Positions 10,007-21,324 of a stretch of 64,000 bases of DNA are shown here, piece by piece. The stretch is from Marinobacter sp. (lineage in GTDB: Bacteria > Pseudomonadota > Gammaproteobacteria > Pseudomonadales > Oleiphilaceae): positions 1 through 64,000 of the forward strand of contig JASBRL010000050.1 of the NCBI GenBank assembly GCA_030149475.1, read 5' to 3'. A program made the translations under genes and the position numbers. The stretch's first letter is position 1. Every line of letters begins with the position of its first letter. A model generated the notes under the pieces. It saw only the letters and a list, made by a program, of their open reading frames with translations. It did no database searches and was not told the DNA's origin.

Positions 10007-10063
10007 GAAGCGCCTGGTCAGCCTCCGGGCCCCCGCTTTGGCGACTGGTCCGGAAACGGCGGT

Positions 10064-10267
10064 TCAATCCCGGTAAAAATACGGCACCAGCACCAGCCCG
10101 ATGCCCACCAGTGGCACCAGCCAGGTGCCGGAAATCAGGTAGGGGTAAACCAGCAACCCAAGGCCGGCGTAAAAGGCTCCGTTCCGTTTGCGCCGCTTGC
10201 CATACATCATGTAGGCCACGCCAATCGAGCCAAACAGCACACCCCAGATCAGAGTGGAGGCAGTCAT
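10064..10267 (-). CDS. Small membrane protein of unknown function
   Basis: 'MTASTLIWGVLFGSIGVAYMMYGKRRKRNGAFYAGLGLLVYPYLISGTWLVPLVGIGLVLVPYFYRD'; two to three TM helices; ATG at 10267 preferred over the TTG at 10306. Confidence 0.7.
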   Translation of the reverse strand: MTASTLIWGVLFGSIGVAYMMYGKRRKRNGAFYAGLGLLVYPYLISGTWLVPLVGIGLVLVPYFYRD

Positions 10268-10302
10268 CACAGGCTTCCTGTCAGTATTATCCGGATAGTG
10301 GG

Positions 10303-11865
10303 TCAACCCCGGGTGCCACTGGCGTCGCCATCCATGGGCCGGGGCGGACAGTGGAATTCCTCGACCACGGTATCACCTTCGACACTTTCAAGGTGTACGT
10401 CAAAGCCCCAGAGGCGGTTTACGTGGCGTAGTACCTCGTTACTGGAATCGCCCATGGGGATGCCGTCGACCGGTATGTGTCGCAGGGTCAGTGAGCGGTC
10501 ACCCCGCAGGTCGACATGCCAGACCTGCAGGTTGGGCTCACGGTAGCTGAGATTGTATTGCCGCGCGAGTTTCTCCCGCAGGCTGCGATAGCCCATTTCA
10601 TCATGAATGGCGGTAATCCGGTATACCTCTTCGTTGTCGTCATCGGCAATGGCAAACAGCTTGAGGTCCCGCATCACTTTGGGTGACAGGAACTGCAGAA
10701 TAAAGCTCTCATCCTTGAAGTTGCGCATCGCAAAATGCAGCGTCTCCACCCAGTTTGACCCGGCGATGTCGGGGAACCACTCTTTGTCTTCATCGGTCGG
10801 TGCCTCGCAGATCCGGCGCAGGTCGGTGAACATCGAAAAACCCAGCGTGTAGGGGTTGATACCCGAATACCAGGGACTGTTGAACGGTGGTTGATAAACG
10901 ACCGCCGTGTGGCTCTGGAGAAATTCCAGCATGAATCCGTCGGTCACAAGCCCCTTCTCATACATCCGGTGCAACAGGGTGTAATGCCAGAAAGTCGCCC
11001 AGCCCTCGTTCATTACCTGAGTCTGACGCTGGGGGTAGAAATATTGCGCCAGTTTGCGGACGATGCGGATAATTTCCCGCTGCCAGGTCTCCAGCAGGGG
11101 CGCATTCTTTTCAATGAAGTACAGCAGGTTTTCCTGCGGTTCAGGGGGATAACGCTCCTGGCGGCGGGTCTGTTCGTCGTCGTTTCCCATTTTGGGGATG
11201 GTGCGCCAGAGGTCGTTGAGCTGCTGCTGCAGGTACGCTTCCCGGTCTTTCTGACGGCGCTGCTCTTCCGCTGCTGAAATGGGTGAGGGACGCTTGTAAC
11301 GGTCAACGCCATAATTCATCAGTGCGTGACAGGAATCCAGAATCTGTTCCACCGCGTCAACGCCATAACGTTCCTCGCATTCGGCGACGTAATTGCGCGC
11401 AAACACCAGATAATCGATGATCGCGCTGGCGTCGGTCCAGGTCCGGAACAGGTAGTTGCTCTTGAAGAAGGAATTGTGTCCGTAGCAGGCGTGAGCAATG
11501 ACCAGCGCCTGCATCGGCAGGGTGTTCTCTTCCATCAGATAGGCGATACAGGGGTTGGAGTTGATCACGATCTCGTAGGCCAGGCCCATCTGCCCGCGCT
11601 GGTAGCCCTTCGAAGTGTTCAGGAACTGCTTGCCAAACGACCAGTGGTGATAGCCAACCGGCATGCCCACCGAACTGTAGGCATCCATCATCTGTTCGGC
11701 ACTGATCACCTCGACCTGGTTGGGGTAGGTGTCCAGACCGAACTCCGCTGCGCACTTGGCGATTTCATCGTCGTAGCGCTGAATCAGCTCAAACGTCCAT
11801 TCCGATCCGGTAGAAACCGGTTCGACGATCTTTTTTTCAGCCGGATTGTCCAGGGTTCCCGTCAT
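10303..11865 (-). CDS. SpoVR family protein
   Basis: 520 aa with '[33 protein letters not shown]' and '[25 protein letters not shown]' typical of SpoVR/YcgB. Confidence 0.95.
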   Translation of the reverse strand: MTGTLDNPAEKKIVEPVSTGSEWTFELIQRYDDEIAKCAAEFGLDTYPNQVEVISAEQMMDAYSSVGMPVGYHHWSFGKQFLNTSKGYQRGQMGLAYEIVINSNPCIAYLMEENTLPMQALVIAHACYGHNSFFKSNYLFRTWTDASAIIDYLVFARNYVAECEERYGVDAVEQILDSCHALMNYGVDRYKRPSPISAAEEQRRQKDREAYLQQQLNDLWRTIPKMGNDDEQTRRQERYPPEPQENLLYFIEKNAPLLETWQREIIRIVRKLAQYFYPQRQTQVMNEGWATFWHYTLLHRMYEKGLVTDGFMLEFLQSHTAVVYQPPFNSPWYSGINPYTLGFSMFTDLRRICEAPTDEDKEWFPDIAGSNWVETLHFAMRNFKDESFILQFLSPKVMRDLKLFAIADDDNEEVYRITAIHDEMGYRSLREKLARQYNLSYREPNLQVWHVDLRGDRSLTLRHIPVDGIPMGDSSNEVLRHVNRLWGFDVHLESVEGDTVVEEFHCPPRPMDGDASGTRG

Positions 11866-13148
11866 GCTGCTTTCCTCTCGAATAGCTGTCGGAAGACCGG
11901 GTAAATGGCGCCGGCATCGGCGATTTGCTGCATGGCAAACGTGTTGGGGTTGGTGGCCAGAATTTTCTCATACTCATACCAGAGCATCTGATGATCCTGG
12001 GGGGTGATTTCGACATAGGCGTAATACTGCACCAGCGGCAGGATCTGGTCCGCCAGGATTTTACCGCACACCGGCGAGTCGTCGTTCCAGTTGTCGCCAT
12101 CAGACGCCTGCGCGGCATAGATATTCCATTCTTCCGGCGAATAGCGGGACTCGATGATCTTGTGCATCAGTTTCAGGGCGCTGGATACGATGGTGCCGCC
12201 AGTTTCCCGGGAGTAGAAGAACTCTTCCTCATCCACTTCCTTGGCACTGGTGTGGTGACGGATGAACACCACATCGATCTTCTTGTAGTTTTTCTTGAGA
12301 AACAGATAGAGCAGGATGAAGAAGCGCTTGGCAATATCCTTGTGGGTCTGGGTCATGGACCCGGACACGTCCATCAGGCAGAACATGACGGCACTGGTGG
12401 CCGGTTGGGGCTGTTTGACGTGTTGTCGGTAACGGAGATCGATTTCGTCGATCCACGGAATGCGGCGGATATTGGCCTTGAGGCGGGCCACCTCCTCTTC
12501 CAGTGCCTTGATCTGATCGTCGTGACTGAACGCGGCATCCAGATCCGCCGGCGCCGACTTGAGGGCCGCGAGCTGTTCCTGAAGCTCCCGCAGTTTGCGC
12601 TTGCGGGCCCCGCCGAGACTGAGGCGGCGGGCGTGGGCGCCGCGCAGGGAACGCACGACATCCAGCTTCGATGGAATGCCCTGGGTACTGAAGCCGGACC
12701 GCACGTACTTGAAGGCTTCGGTGTCTTTGAGCTTTTTGCGGGCCAGATTGGGAAGCGCGAGGTCGTCGAACAGGAAATCGAGGAATTCCTCCTGGGTGAT
12801 CTGGAACGCAAATTCGTCCATGCCCTCGCCGTCGGGGCTGGCCTGACCTTGTCCCTGGCCACCTTCTCCACCCTGAGGCTTGGGCAGGGTGTCGCCGGCC
12901 ACGAATTCCTGGTTGCCGGGATGAACCATCTCCCGCTTGCCACCCTGGCCGTGATGGAAAACTGGCTCTTCGATATCCCGGGAGGGGATGCTGACATTCT
13001 CGCCCCGCTCGATATCGGTAATCGACCGGCGATGAACGGCCTCCGACACGGCTTTTTTGATGTGATGGCGGTACCGGCGCAGAAAGCGCTCCCGGTTGAC
13101 TGCGCTTTTGTTTTTGCCATTCAGTCGGCGATCGACAATGTGGGTCAT
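11862..13148 (-). CDS. yeaH: YeaH/YhbH family protein (DUF444)
   Basis: '[34 protein letters not shown]', vWA-like '[17 protein letters not shown]'; overlaps spoVR. Confidence 0.93.
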   Translation of the reverse strand: MTHIVDRRLNGKNKSAVNRERFLRRYRHHIKKAVSEAVHRRSITDIERGENVSIPSRDIEEPVFHHGQGGKREMVHPGNQEFVAGDTLPKPQGGEGGQGQGQASPDGEGMDEFAFQITQEEFLDFLFDDLALPNLARKKLKDTEAFKYVRSGFSTQGIPSKLDVVRSLRGAHARRLSLGGARKRKLRELQEQLAALKSAPADLDAAFSHDDQIKALEEEVARLKANIRRIPWIDEIDLRYRQHVKQPQPATSAVMFCLMDVSGSMTQTHKDIAKRFFILLYLFLKKNYKKIDVVFIRHHTSAKEVDEEEFFYSRETGGTIVSSALKLMHKIIESRYSPEEWNIYAAQASDGDNWNDDSPVCGKILADQILPLVQYYAYVEITPQDHQMLWYEYEKILATNPNTFAMQQIADAGAIYPVFRQLFERKAA

Positions 13149-13337
13149 GCCCATAGGTTTGCTCCAATTCAGCACTAAACCGCTCTTTGTCTCGGCCTGA
13201 TGACCAGATTCCGCACGGAGCGGGTTACGGTCATGGACAAGCCCGGCGGCACCAGACCGTCGGGCTGCGCCGCCACACGCCTTTTTCGGAATCGGCGGGT
13301 GGCATCCCGGCCAGGAACCTCTCGTCCGGGTGCGACG

Positions 13338-15260
13338 TCAGTGCGACTTGCGTACCCGCAGGTACCACTCGGCCAGCAGCCGGACCTGCTTCTCGGTGTA
13401 GCCTCGATCGACCATCCTCTCGACGAATTGCTTGTGTTTTTTCTGGTCTTCCTGACTGGCTTTCGGGTTAAAGGAAATCACCGGCAGCAGGTCCTCGGTA
13501 TTGGAGAACATCTTCTTCTCAATCACCGCCCGGAGCTTTTCATAGCTCAGCCAGGACGGGTTGCGACCCTGGTTATTGGCCCGCGCCCGCAGGACAAAGT
13601 TGACGACTTCGTTACGGAAGTCCTTGGGGTTGCTGATGCCGGCCGGCTTCTCGATTTTTTCCAGCTCATCGTTGATCGAGCCACGGTCGAGGATTTCGCC
13701 GGTTTCCGGGTCGCGGTATTCCTGATCCTGAATCCAGAAATCGGCATAGGTCACATAGCGATCAAACAGGTTCTGCCCGTACTCGCTGTAACTTTCCAGA
13801 TAGGCTGTCTGGATTTCCTTGCCGATAAACTCGACGTAGTGGGGGGCCAGGAATTCCTTGATGTAGCGCAGGTACCGTTCCTGAACCTCGGCCGGGAACT
13901 GCTCCTGCTCGATCTGTTTTTCGAGCACGTACAGCAGGTGTACCGGGTTGGCGGCAATTTCCTGAGTGTCAAAGTTGAACACCTTGGAGAGGATTTTGAA
14001 GGCAAATCGGGTGGACAGGCCATCCATGCCTTCGTTAACGCCTGCCGAGTCCCGGTATTCCTGAATCGACTTGGCCTTGGGATCGGTGTCCTTGATGTTC
14101 TGGCCGTCATAGACCCGCATTTTCGAGAAGACGCTGGAATTCTCCGGCTCCTTGATGCGTGAAAGAATCGAGAACTGAGCCAGCATACTCAGGGTATCCG
14201 GTGCGCAGGGCGCTCCGTGCAGCGAACTGTTGCGCAGCAACTTGCGGTAAATATCAATTTCTTCGGTGACTCGCACACAGTAAGGCACTTTGACGATGTA
14301 GACCCGGTCGAGGAAGGCCTCGTTGTGCTTGTTGTTGCGGAAGGTCTGCCATTCGGATTCGTTGGAATGGGCCAGCACAATACCGTCGAAAGGCACCGAC
14401 CCCATGCCCTCGGTGGTGTTGTAGTTGCCCTCCTGGGTGGCGGTCAGCAGAGGATGCAGCACCTTGATCGGGGCCTTGAACATCTCCACGAACTCCATCA
14501 GGCCCTGGTTGGCCTTGCTGAGCCCGCCGCTGAAGCTGTAGGCGTCGGGATCATCCTGGGAGTAGTCCTCCAGCATACGGATGTTGACCTTACCCACCAA
14601 AGCGGAAATGTCCTGGTTGTTGTCGTCGCCGGGCTCGGTTTTGGACACTGCAATCTGGTCAAGTACTGACGGGTAACGTTTGACCACCCGGAACTGGCTG
14701 ATATCGCCACCGAATTCGTGCAGGCGCTTAACCGCCCAGGGCGACATGATGGGCTTCAGGTAGCGCCGCTCAATGCCAAACTCTTCCTCCAGAATGGCGC
14801 CGTCCTCGTCCACGTCGAACAGGCCCAGCGGCGATTCGTTCACTGGCGATCCCTTGATCGTATAGAAGGGTACTTTCTGCATCAACTGCTTGAGTTTCTC
14901 GGCGAGGGAGGATTTGCCGCCTCCGACCGGCCCCAGCAGGTACAGGATCTGTTTTTTCTCTTCGAGGCCCTGGGCGGCGTGGCGGAAGAATGCCACGATG
15001 TTTTCAACGGCGTCTTCCATACCGTAAAATTCGGCAAACTCCGGATAACGCTTGATCACCTTGTTGGAAAAAATGCGAGAGAGCCGGGAGTCCCGTGAGG
15101 TATCAACCAGCTCCGGTTCTCCGATGGCCATGAGAAGCCGCTCTGCGGCAGAGGCATAGGCAGATGGGTCCTGTTTGCAGATCTCCAGGTATTCCTCCAG
15201 GGAAAACTCTTCCTCCTGTGTTGATTCATACCGGTTTTTGAAATGCTGCAGAATGCTCAT
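13338..15260 (-). CDS. yeaG: PrkA family serine protein kinase (YeaG)
   Basis: 640 aa; 'YLLGPVGGGKSSLAEKLKQLMQ' Walker A, PrkA C-terminal domain; upstream of yeaH/spoVR. Confidence 0.95.
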   Translation of the reverse strand: MSILQHFKNRYESTQEEEFSLEEYLEICKQDPSAYASAAERLLMAIGEPELVDTSRDSRLSRIFSNKVIKRYPEFAEFYGMEDAVENIVAFFRHAAQGLEEKKQILYLLGPVGGGKSSLAEKLKQLMQKVPFYTIKGSPVNESPLGLFDVDEDGAILEEEFGIERRYLKPIMSPWAVKRLHEFGGDISQFRVVKRYPSVLDQIAVSKTEPGDDNNQDISALVGKVNIRMLEDYSQDDPDAYSFSGGLSKANQGLMEFVEMFKAPIKVLHPLLTATQEGNYNTTEGMGSVPFDGIVLAHSNESEWQTFRNNKHNEAFLDRVYIVKVPYCVRVTEEIDIYRKLLRNSSLHGAPCAPDTLSMLAQFSILSRIKEPENSSVFSKMRVYDGQNIKDTDPKAKSIQEYRDSAGVNEGMDGLSTRFAFKILSKVFNFDTQEIAANPVHLLYVLEKQIEQEQFPAEVQERYLRYIKEFLAPHYVEFIGKEIQTAYLESYSEYGQNLFDRYVTYADFWIQDQEYRDPETGEILDRGSINDELEKIEKPAGISNPKDFRNEVVNFVLRARANNQGRNPSWLSYEKLRAVIEKKMFSNTEDLLPVISFNPKASQEDQKKHKQFVERMVDRGYTEKQVRLLAEWYLRVRKSH

Positions 15261-15719
15261 ATTAACCCCTCGCTCGCTGCTTGATCAGCTGTGGTTCACG
15301 CAAAATCCCCGATCAGTCCGGATCGCCAGTGGCGGCAATTCAGTCGTTGGTTGGATGGGTGGCCAGAAATCTGCGGGATCGCTCGATAAATGACCGGGTT
15401 CTCAAGCCGGATACGCCCGCATCAGCTCTTCGGTTCTGGTGTGAAACGTCTGGTTAATTAACCACCTTTTTCACAAATTCAGCTTAGTTCAGTCATCGTA
15501 ACTTGGACAGTGACAACTCTGTTTTGTTTCGTGACAGTTGTGACAATTGCGCGTCTGGGCTTATTCGGGCTTGTCTTCTCAGGGCCCTGCAATAAACTCG
15601 GACTTCAGGCGGTACTGGTCAATCCACCTATGTGTCATGCCACGTCCGGAGGGGCCTGGGGACTGATCCGTGCTGGCCAAACAGGTTGGCGTATTTTGGC
15701 GCCGGCACGAACCGGGAGA

Positions 15720-16655
15720 ATGTCTGTGTATTACTGTTTGTTAACGCGTCGAGTGTTCCAGGGCCTGGCGATTCTGATTCTGTTGCTGTCTGCCGGTCTG
15801 GCCCGGGCCGCCGATCCGGTGGTGGTGTCCTCTAAAATCGATACTGAAGGATCGGTTCTGGGGCAGATGATTCTGCAGAGTCTGCAACGTGCCGGAATTC
15901 CGGTGGAAAACCGCATCCAGCTGGGTGGTACCAGCATTGTGCGCAAGGCCATCATTGCCGGTGAAATCGATATTTATCCCGAATACACCGGCAATGCCGC
16001 CTTCTTCTACGATCAGGCTGACAGTCCGGTCTGGAAAAACGCCGATCAGGCCTATGCAAAAGCCAGAACGCTCGACCGGGATGCCCATAACATCGTGTGG
16101 CTGAAGCCGGCCGATGCCAACAACACCTGGGCAATGAGCGTGCGGGGCGACCTGGCCCGCGCCAAAGGCCTGGAAACCCTGGGCGATCTGGCCGGTTACA
16201 TCAACGGCGGCGGTCAGTTCCGCTTTGCCGCGAGTGCCGAGTTTGTTGACTCGGCCAGCGCCTTGCCCGCGTTTCAGAAAGCCTATGGCTTCAAACTGTC
16301 GTCCGACCAGTTGCTGATCCTCTCCGGTGGTAACACGGCAGCGACGCTGCGCGCTGCGGCGCTGAACAGTAATGACGTGAACGGCGCGATGACTTACGGT
16401 ACTGACGGAGGTCTTAAAGCGCTGGATCTCAAGGTAATGCGTGACACCAAAGGGGTGCAGCCGGTCTATCAACCCGCGCCCATCGTCCGTGGCGCTGTCC
16501 TGAAAGAGTATCCGAAAATTCCACAGATCCTGGCGCCGGTGTTTGCCGCGTTGGATCTGGAAACCCTGCAGCGACTCAACGGTGAGGTGGCGGTCAATGG
16601 CGCACCGCCGGCACAGGTCGCCAAAGACTTTCTGGACGGACTGACCGGAGACTGA
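15720..16655 (+). CDS. OsmF-type glycine betaine/osmoprotectant ABC substrate-binding protein
   Basis: Signal peptide then 'VVVSSKIDTEGSVLGQMILQSLQRAGIPVENRIQLGGTSIVRKAIIAGEIDIYPEYTGNAAFF'; ATG at 15720 preferred. Confidence 0.9.
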   Translation: MSVYYCLLTRRVFQGLAILILLLSAGLARAADPVVVSSKIDTEGSVLGQMILQSLQRAGIPVENRIQLGGTSIVRKAIIAGEIDIYPEYTGNAAFFYDQADSPVWKNADQAYAKARTLDRDAHNIVWLKPADANNTWAMSVRGDLARAKGLETLGDLAGYINGGGQFRFAASAEFVDSASALPAFQKAYGFKLSSDQLLILSGGNTAATLRAAALNSNDVNGAMTYGTDGGLKALDLKVMRDTKGVQPVYQPAPIVRGAVLKEYPKIPQILAPVFAALDLETLQRLNGEVAVNGAPPAQVAKDFLDGLTGD

Positions 16656-17810
16656 ATGTTCTCTTCACCCAACCGCGTGATTGTCGTGTTGGGAGCGCTC
16701 ACGCTGACCCTGGCGTGGGTGCTCGATTTTGGCGTGATCCAGCCGAACCGTATCGTTGCGGGCACCGGCTATGGTCTTGGCGAGGCACTGGGGCTGGTGG
16801 CCAGCGTCACGTTCAGTGTCGGCATGGTGATGATCCTGGGGCTGGGCGCGGTCGCCAGCCGGTTTCGCTACAGCCTGCTGACCGCCGGCCTGCTGCTGTT
16901 ACTGCTCGTATTACCCTGGGGCCTGGCGTTGTTTGCCGAGCGTCAACTGCCCGGCAGTTCGACGTATGCCCGCACCGCAATGGGGGCCGGCTTCTGGTGT
17001 CTGCTGTTCCTGCCGGCCCTGATGTTGGGGGAATGCCTGCAGCGTCTGCGTGCGGGGCGCGGCCTGGCACTGATCCTGCTGGCGCTGGTCCTTACATCCT
17101 GGACTCTGGCAGTGACCTCGGGCGACATCGACAGCCTGTCAATATTGAAGGAATACGCCGCCCGTCCCGATCAGTTCCGGGCGGCGTTGTCCGATCACCT
17201 CGCGCTGGCTCTGAGCGCGGTGGCCATCAGCCTGGTCCTGGCGTTTGTCCTCGCCCTGATGATGGTTCGACGAGTGTCCTGGCGCCGCCCTGTCTTCGGC
17301 GTGGTCAGTTTTCTTCAGACCGTTCCCAGCCTGGCCCTGTTCGGGTTGCTGATTGCTCCGTTGAGCGCCCTGTCGGCCACCTTTCCGCTGCTGCAGCAAC
17401 TGGGTATCCAGGGCATCGGCTGGGCACCGGCCCTGCTGGCCCTTATTGCGTACAGTCTGCTGCCGATGGTTCGCAATACCTTCGTGGCGCTGACCGATGT
17501 GCCGCCGACATTGCTGGAGGCCGGTGAGGGCATGGGGATGAACGCCCGCCAGCTGTTCTTCCGGGTCAAACTGCCGCTGGCGATGCCGGTGATTCTGGAG
17601 GGTATCCGGGTGACCATCATCCAGGCGATTGGCCTTACGGCGGTGGCCGCGCTGATCGGCGCCGGTGGGTTCGGGACATTCATTTTTCAGGGGCTCGGGC
17701 AGGCCGCGATGGATCTGGTTTTACTGGGTGCACTGCCAACCGTGCTGCTGGCACTGGTGGCTGATGCGGTGCTGTCGGCTTTGGCCTCCACGATGAGGAG
17801 TGCGCCATGA
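16656..17810 (+). CDS. ABC transporter permease (YehY-like)
   Basis: 384 aa membrane protein with BPD permease loop 'EAGEGMGMNARQLFFRVKLPLAMPVILEGIR'. Confidence 0.9.
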   Translation: MFSSPNRVIVVLGALTLTLAWVLDFGVIQPNRIVAGTGYGLGEALGLVASVTFSVGMVMILGLGAVASRFRYSLLTAGLLLLLLVLPWGLALFAERQLPGSSTYARTAMGAGFWCLLFLPALMLGECLQRLRAGRGLALILLALVLTSWTLAVTSGDIDSLSILKEYAARPDQFRAALSDHLALALSAVAISLVLAFVLALMMVRRVSWRRPVFGVVSFLQTVPSLALFGLLIAPLSALSATFPLLQQLGIQGIGWAPALLALIAYSLLPMVRNTFVALTDVPPTLLEAGEGMGMNARQLFFRVKLPLAMPVILEGIRVTIIQAIGLTAVAALIGAGGFGTFIFQGLGQAAMDLVLLGALPTVLLALVADAVLSALASTMRSAP

Positions 17811-18754
17811 TCGAACTGAAGGGAGTCAGCAGGCGTTTTGGCGAGGTCCTGGCGGTGAACGCTATCAGCCTTGTGGTAGAGACCGGCGAGGTCTGCGTGC
17901 TGGTGGGCAGTTCCGGCTGTGGCAAGTCCACCACGCTGCGGATGATTAATCGCCTGCTGCCCAGCACCGCCGGTGAAATCCTGGTGGACGGCAAGAATGT
18001 TTGCGATACCGATCTGCAGACCTTGCGGCTCAACATGGGCTACGTCATTCAGGGCACCGGACTGTTCCCGCACTGGACAGTGGCGCGCAACATCGGCCTG
18101 GTCCCCGGGTTGTTGAAGTGGCCGGAGGCACGGATTCGTGAGCGTGTCGACGAGCTGTTGCAGTTGTTGGGGCTGGATCAGGAAGGGTTCGTCGACAAAT
18201 ACCCGCATCAGCTATCCGGTGGCCAGGCCCAGCGCGTCGGCGTTGCCCGGGCGCTGGCGGCGGACCCGAATATTCTGCTGATGGACGAGCCGTTCGGCGC
18301 GCTTGATGCGATCACCCGTGAGACTCTGCAGAATGAAATGCTGCGGATCAAACAGCAACTGGGTAAGACCACAGTGTTCGTGACCCACGACATCGACGAG
18401 GCGTTGCGGCTGGCGGACCGTATTGCGGTGATGGACCAGGGCCGGCTGATCCAGTACGACGCCCCGGAGGCTATCCTTCGGCGGCCCGCGTCGCTGTTCG
18501 TGGAGACCCTGGTCGGCAGTCAGGACCGCGGGCTAAAAATGACCGGTCTGCAGCGGGTAGGTGACGCCATGCAGCGCCATCTGCATCCGCGCCCCCGGGA
18601 TCTGGACAAGCCCGGGGTGCGGGAGCACGAGACCCTTCGTCAGGCCCTGTCGCTGATGCTCTGGCAGGGCACCGAATCGCTGCCGGTGATGGATGAAGAC
18701 GGTGCGGAGATCGGTATCATCAGTCGGGCGCAGATCTGGGCGGGAGGCCATTGA
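17807..18754 (+). CDS. ABC transporter ATP-binding protein (OpuCA/YehX-like)
   Basis: Walker A 'GSSGCGKST', signature 'LSGGQAQRVGVARAL', Walker B 'ILLMDEPF', C-terminal CBS-like region. Confidence 0.93.
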   Translation: MIELKGVSRRFGEVLAVNAISLVVETGEVCVLVGSSGCGKSTTLRMINRLLPSTAGEILVDGKNVCDTDLQTLRLNMGYVIQGTGLFPHWTVARNIGLVPGLLKWPEARIRERVDELLQLLGLDQEGFVDKYPHQLSGGQAQRVGVARALAADPNILLMDEPFGALDAITRETLQNEMLRIKQQLGKTTVFVTHDIDEALRLADRIAVMDQGRLIQYDAPEAILRRPASLFVETLVGSQDRGLKMTGLQRVGDAMQRHLHPRPRDLDKPGVREHETLRQALSLMLWQGTESLPVMDEDGAEIGIISRAQIWAGGH

Positions 18755-19491
18755 TGGCGATCTGGCGTGCGCCTCTGACCTGGCTGGTAATCCTGCTGGC
18801 CAGTGCCGGATTGATGCCGGACCTGATGCCGGTGCTGTTTCCGGGGCAAGCGTCGCTGGTGTACCAGCGCGACAGTTTTCTGTGGTTATTGCAGCATCAT
18901 GTCATGCTGGTTGCCGCCTCGGCGTCGGTGGGCACATTGCTGGCGATCGCCGGTGGCATTATGGTGACCCGGCCCTGGGGCCGTGATTTCTTGCCCCTGG
19001 TCAGCCAGATTGCGTCCATCGGCCAGACCGTTCCACCGGTAGCCGTGCTGGCCCTGGCGGTGCCGGTGCTGGGCTTTGGCGATGGGCCCACCGTAATGGC
19101 GCTGTTGTTGTATGGCCTGCTGCCGGTTTTGCGCAATACGCTGGCGGGGCTGGATAGCATACCTGCTGCGGTGACCGAGGCGGCTCGCGGCATGGGCATG
19201 TCATCAGCGCAGGTACTGATAAAGACGGAGCTGCCCCTGGCAGGGCGGGTGATTCTGGCGGGTATCCGCACCTCGGTGACCATCAATATTGCCACGGCTG
19301 CGATTGGCTCCACCATCGGCGCGCGGACACTTGGGGATCCGGTCATAGCCGGGCTGGTCAACGGCAATACCGCTTACGTACTGGAAGGCGCGGTGCTGAT
19401 CGGCCTGCTGGCTATCACCACCGACAGCCTGTTTGAAGCGTTGGAACGGTTCTGGGCGCGCCGATTTTCCGCCACACCGGGTACCGTCTGA
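18751..19491 (+). CDS. ABC transporter permease (YehW-like)
   Basis: 246 aa; 'EAARGMGMSSAQVLIKTELPLAGRVILAGIRTSV' permease motif; 4-bp overlap with the upstream gene. Confidence 0.9.
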   Translation: MMAIWRAPLTWLVILLASAGLMPDLMPVLFPGQASLVYQRDSFLWLLQHHVMLVAASASVGTLLAIAGGIMVTRPWGRDFLPLVSQIASIGQTVPPVAVLALAVPVLGFGDGPTVMALLLYGLLPVLRNTLAGLDSIPAAVTEAARGMGMSSAQVLIKTELPLAGRVILAGIRTSVTINIATAAIGSTIGARTLGDPVIAGLVNGNTAYVLEGAVLIGLLAITTDSLFEALERFWARRFSATPGTV

Positions 19492-19501
19492 CGTTGGGGG
19501 T

Positions 19502-20176
19502 TCAGTCCGACCGGTTCCCGGCCCTGCGCCGCAGCCGGAACACGCTTTCGGTGGCCTCGCTCAAGCCTTTACGGCGGGCGAAGGGGTGGTCTTTGGCGAG
19601 CGTGTTGGTCAGCACATGCTCGATGTCGTAGTTCGGTTCGTAAAGCTGATAGACCTCCTTATCGCTGACGTTAAAGGGTGGCCCCTTCATTTCGCCGGTG
19701 CGGTAGTCGAGTGTGATCAGCAGTATCGATGCCTGATCTGGCAGGACGGCATTGAGGTGCGTCACATAATCGGCCCGCATGGATGGGGGCAGGGCGATCA
19801 GCGCGGCCCGGTCATAGACCAGTCTGACGTGACGGAGGTCATCCGGCACCAGTTGGAAGAAATCGCCGCACCAGAGTTCCAGGTTGTCGTGGCTAAAGCG
19901 AGTGAAGGGCTGACCGGGATGCACCTGGGCCCTGGTCTCGCCCTCTGCAAAGAAGTCCTTGCAGGCGATTTCACTGAGTTCGACGCCAATAACCGGATGG
20001 CCCTGGTCGTGGAGCCACCAGAGGTCTTTGGCTTTGCCGCAAAGCGGCACCAGAACGGTTTCATGACCCCGGTCGGTGAGCTCGCTCCAGTGATCGTGAA
20101 GGTAGCGATTAACCGACCCTTCGTGAAAGCCCGTTTCCTGTCGGGCCCAGCGGGTATGCCAGAATTGGTGATCCAT
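19502..20176 (-). CDS. tpm: Thiopurine S-methyltransferase
   Basis: 'MDHQFWHTRWARQETGFHEGSVNRYLHDHW...VLVPLCGKAKDLWWLHDQGHPVIGVELSEIA'; ATG at 20176 preferred. Confidence 0.93.
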   Translation of the reverse strand: MDHQFWHTRWARQETGFHEGSVNRYLHDHWSELTDRGHETVLVPLCGKAKDLWWLHDQGHPVIGVELSEIACKDFFAEGETRAQVHPGQPFTRFSHDNLELWCGDFFQLVPDDLRHVRLVYDRAALIALPPSMRADYVTHLNAVLPDQASILLITLDYRTGEMKGPPFNVSDKEVYQLYEPNYDIEHVLTNTLAKDHPFARRKGLSEATESVFRLRRRAGNRSD

Positions 20177-20357
20177 TATATGCTTGCTCCCTGGTTGGTG
20201 TGGGGCAAAAATTGCCGGTGGGGCCAGCGGACCATTGCGCGGCCCGGGTCGACTCATCTGCCATCAGTCAGGCGCCTCAACACCACCGGCGCCTGCAAAT
20301 CTGTCAGCGGACTGACGCTCCCCTGACTCTACAACAATTGCGAGACGGAGTGTTGCC

Positions 20358-21320
20358 ATGAAAGCGGTATTTCTGGATGCAAGCACGCTCGGTGCCGACG
20401 TGGACCTTGGTCCCATTGAGGCGGCCAGCGGCGAACTGGTCAGGCACGAGCAGACTGCTCCGGGGCAGGTGGCTGAGCGGCTGGCCGGATTTGACACGGT
20501 GCTGGTGAACAAGGTGGTGCTGACCCGTGAGCACTTCGAGGCGTGCCCGGAGCTGACCTGCATTGCGGTCGTCGCCACCGGGGTAAACAACGTCGACCTG
20601 GAAGCCGCCCGGGATCACAACATCCGTGTTATGAACGTTATCAACTATGGCCGCTCCACGGTGGCTCAGCATACGCTGGCCCTGATGCTGGCGCTGGCCA
20701 CCCGGTTGCCGGATTACATGCGGGATGTGCAGGCCGGCCAATGGGGGCGCAGTGACCAGTTCTGCCTGATGGGACACCCGATCATGGAGCTGGAGGGCCG
20801 GACTCTGGGCATTGTCGGTTATGGTGATCTGGGGCAGGGCGTTGCGGAGCGGGCCCGGGCCTTCGGGATGAACATCGTACTGGCGGCCCGTCCGGGACAG
20901 GCGACTGACCCGGTGGACGGCTACCCCCGGCTACCCCTTGCGGAGTTGTTGCCGCGGGTCGATGTGCTGTCGCTGCACTGTCTGCTGACCGAGCAGACCC
21001 GCAACCTGATTGGCGCCACCGAGTTGGCGAGCATGAAGCGGGATGCCCTGCTGATCAATACCAGTCGGGGTGGTCTGGTGGATGAACAGGCACTCGCGGA
21101 CGCCCTGCGAAATGGAACGCTCGGCGGAGCCGGTTTTGACGTGCTCACCGAAGAGCCGCCCCGTCAGGGTAACCCGCTGTTGGCGGAAGACATTCCCAAT
21201 CTGATTGTGACGCCGCATTCGGCCTGGGCCAGTCGCGAGGCCCGTCAGCGCATTGTGGGTATCACCGCTGCCAATTTGCACGATTTCCAGACTGGTTCGC
21301 TGACCCGCTGGGTGGTTTGA
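20358..21320 (+). CDS. D-2-hydroxyacid dehydrogenase (glycerate dehydrogenase/hydroxypyruvate reductase type)
   Basis: 'LGIVGYGDLGQGVAERARAFGM' Rossmann motif, 'DALLINTSRGGLVDEQALADAL'. Confidence 0.9.
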   Translation: MKAVFLDASTLGADVDLGPIEAASGELVRHEQTAPGQVAERLAGFDTVLVNKVVLTREHFEACPELTCIAVVATGVNNVDLEAARDHNIRVMNVINYGRSTVAQHTLALMLALATRLPDYMRDVQAGQWGRSDQFCLMGHPIMELEGRTLGIVGYGDLGQGVAERARAFGMNIVLAARPGQATDPVDGYPRLPLAELLPRVDVLSLHCLLTEQTRNLIGATELASMKRDALLINTSRGGLVDEQALADALRNGTLGGAGFDVLTEEPPRQGNPLLAEDIPNLIVTPHSAWASREARQRIVGITAANLHDFQTGSLTRWVV

Positions 21321-21324
21321 TCTG

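Noticed and set aside
11925-13178. 417-aa plus-strand ORF opposite yeaH, and other long antisense ORFs (e.g. 47839-48897, 49049-50179, 5365-6339)
   Set aside because: They mirror well-supported CDSs on the other strand; typical spurious ORFs in GC-rich genes.
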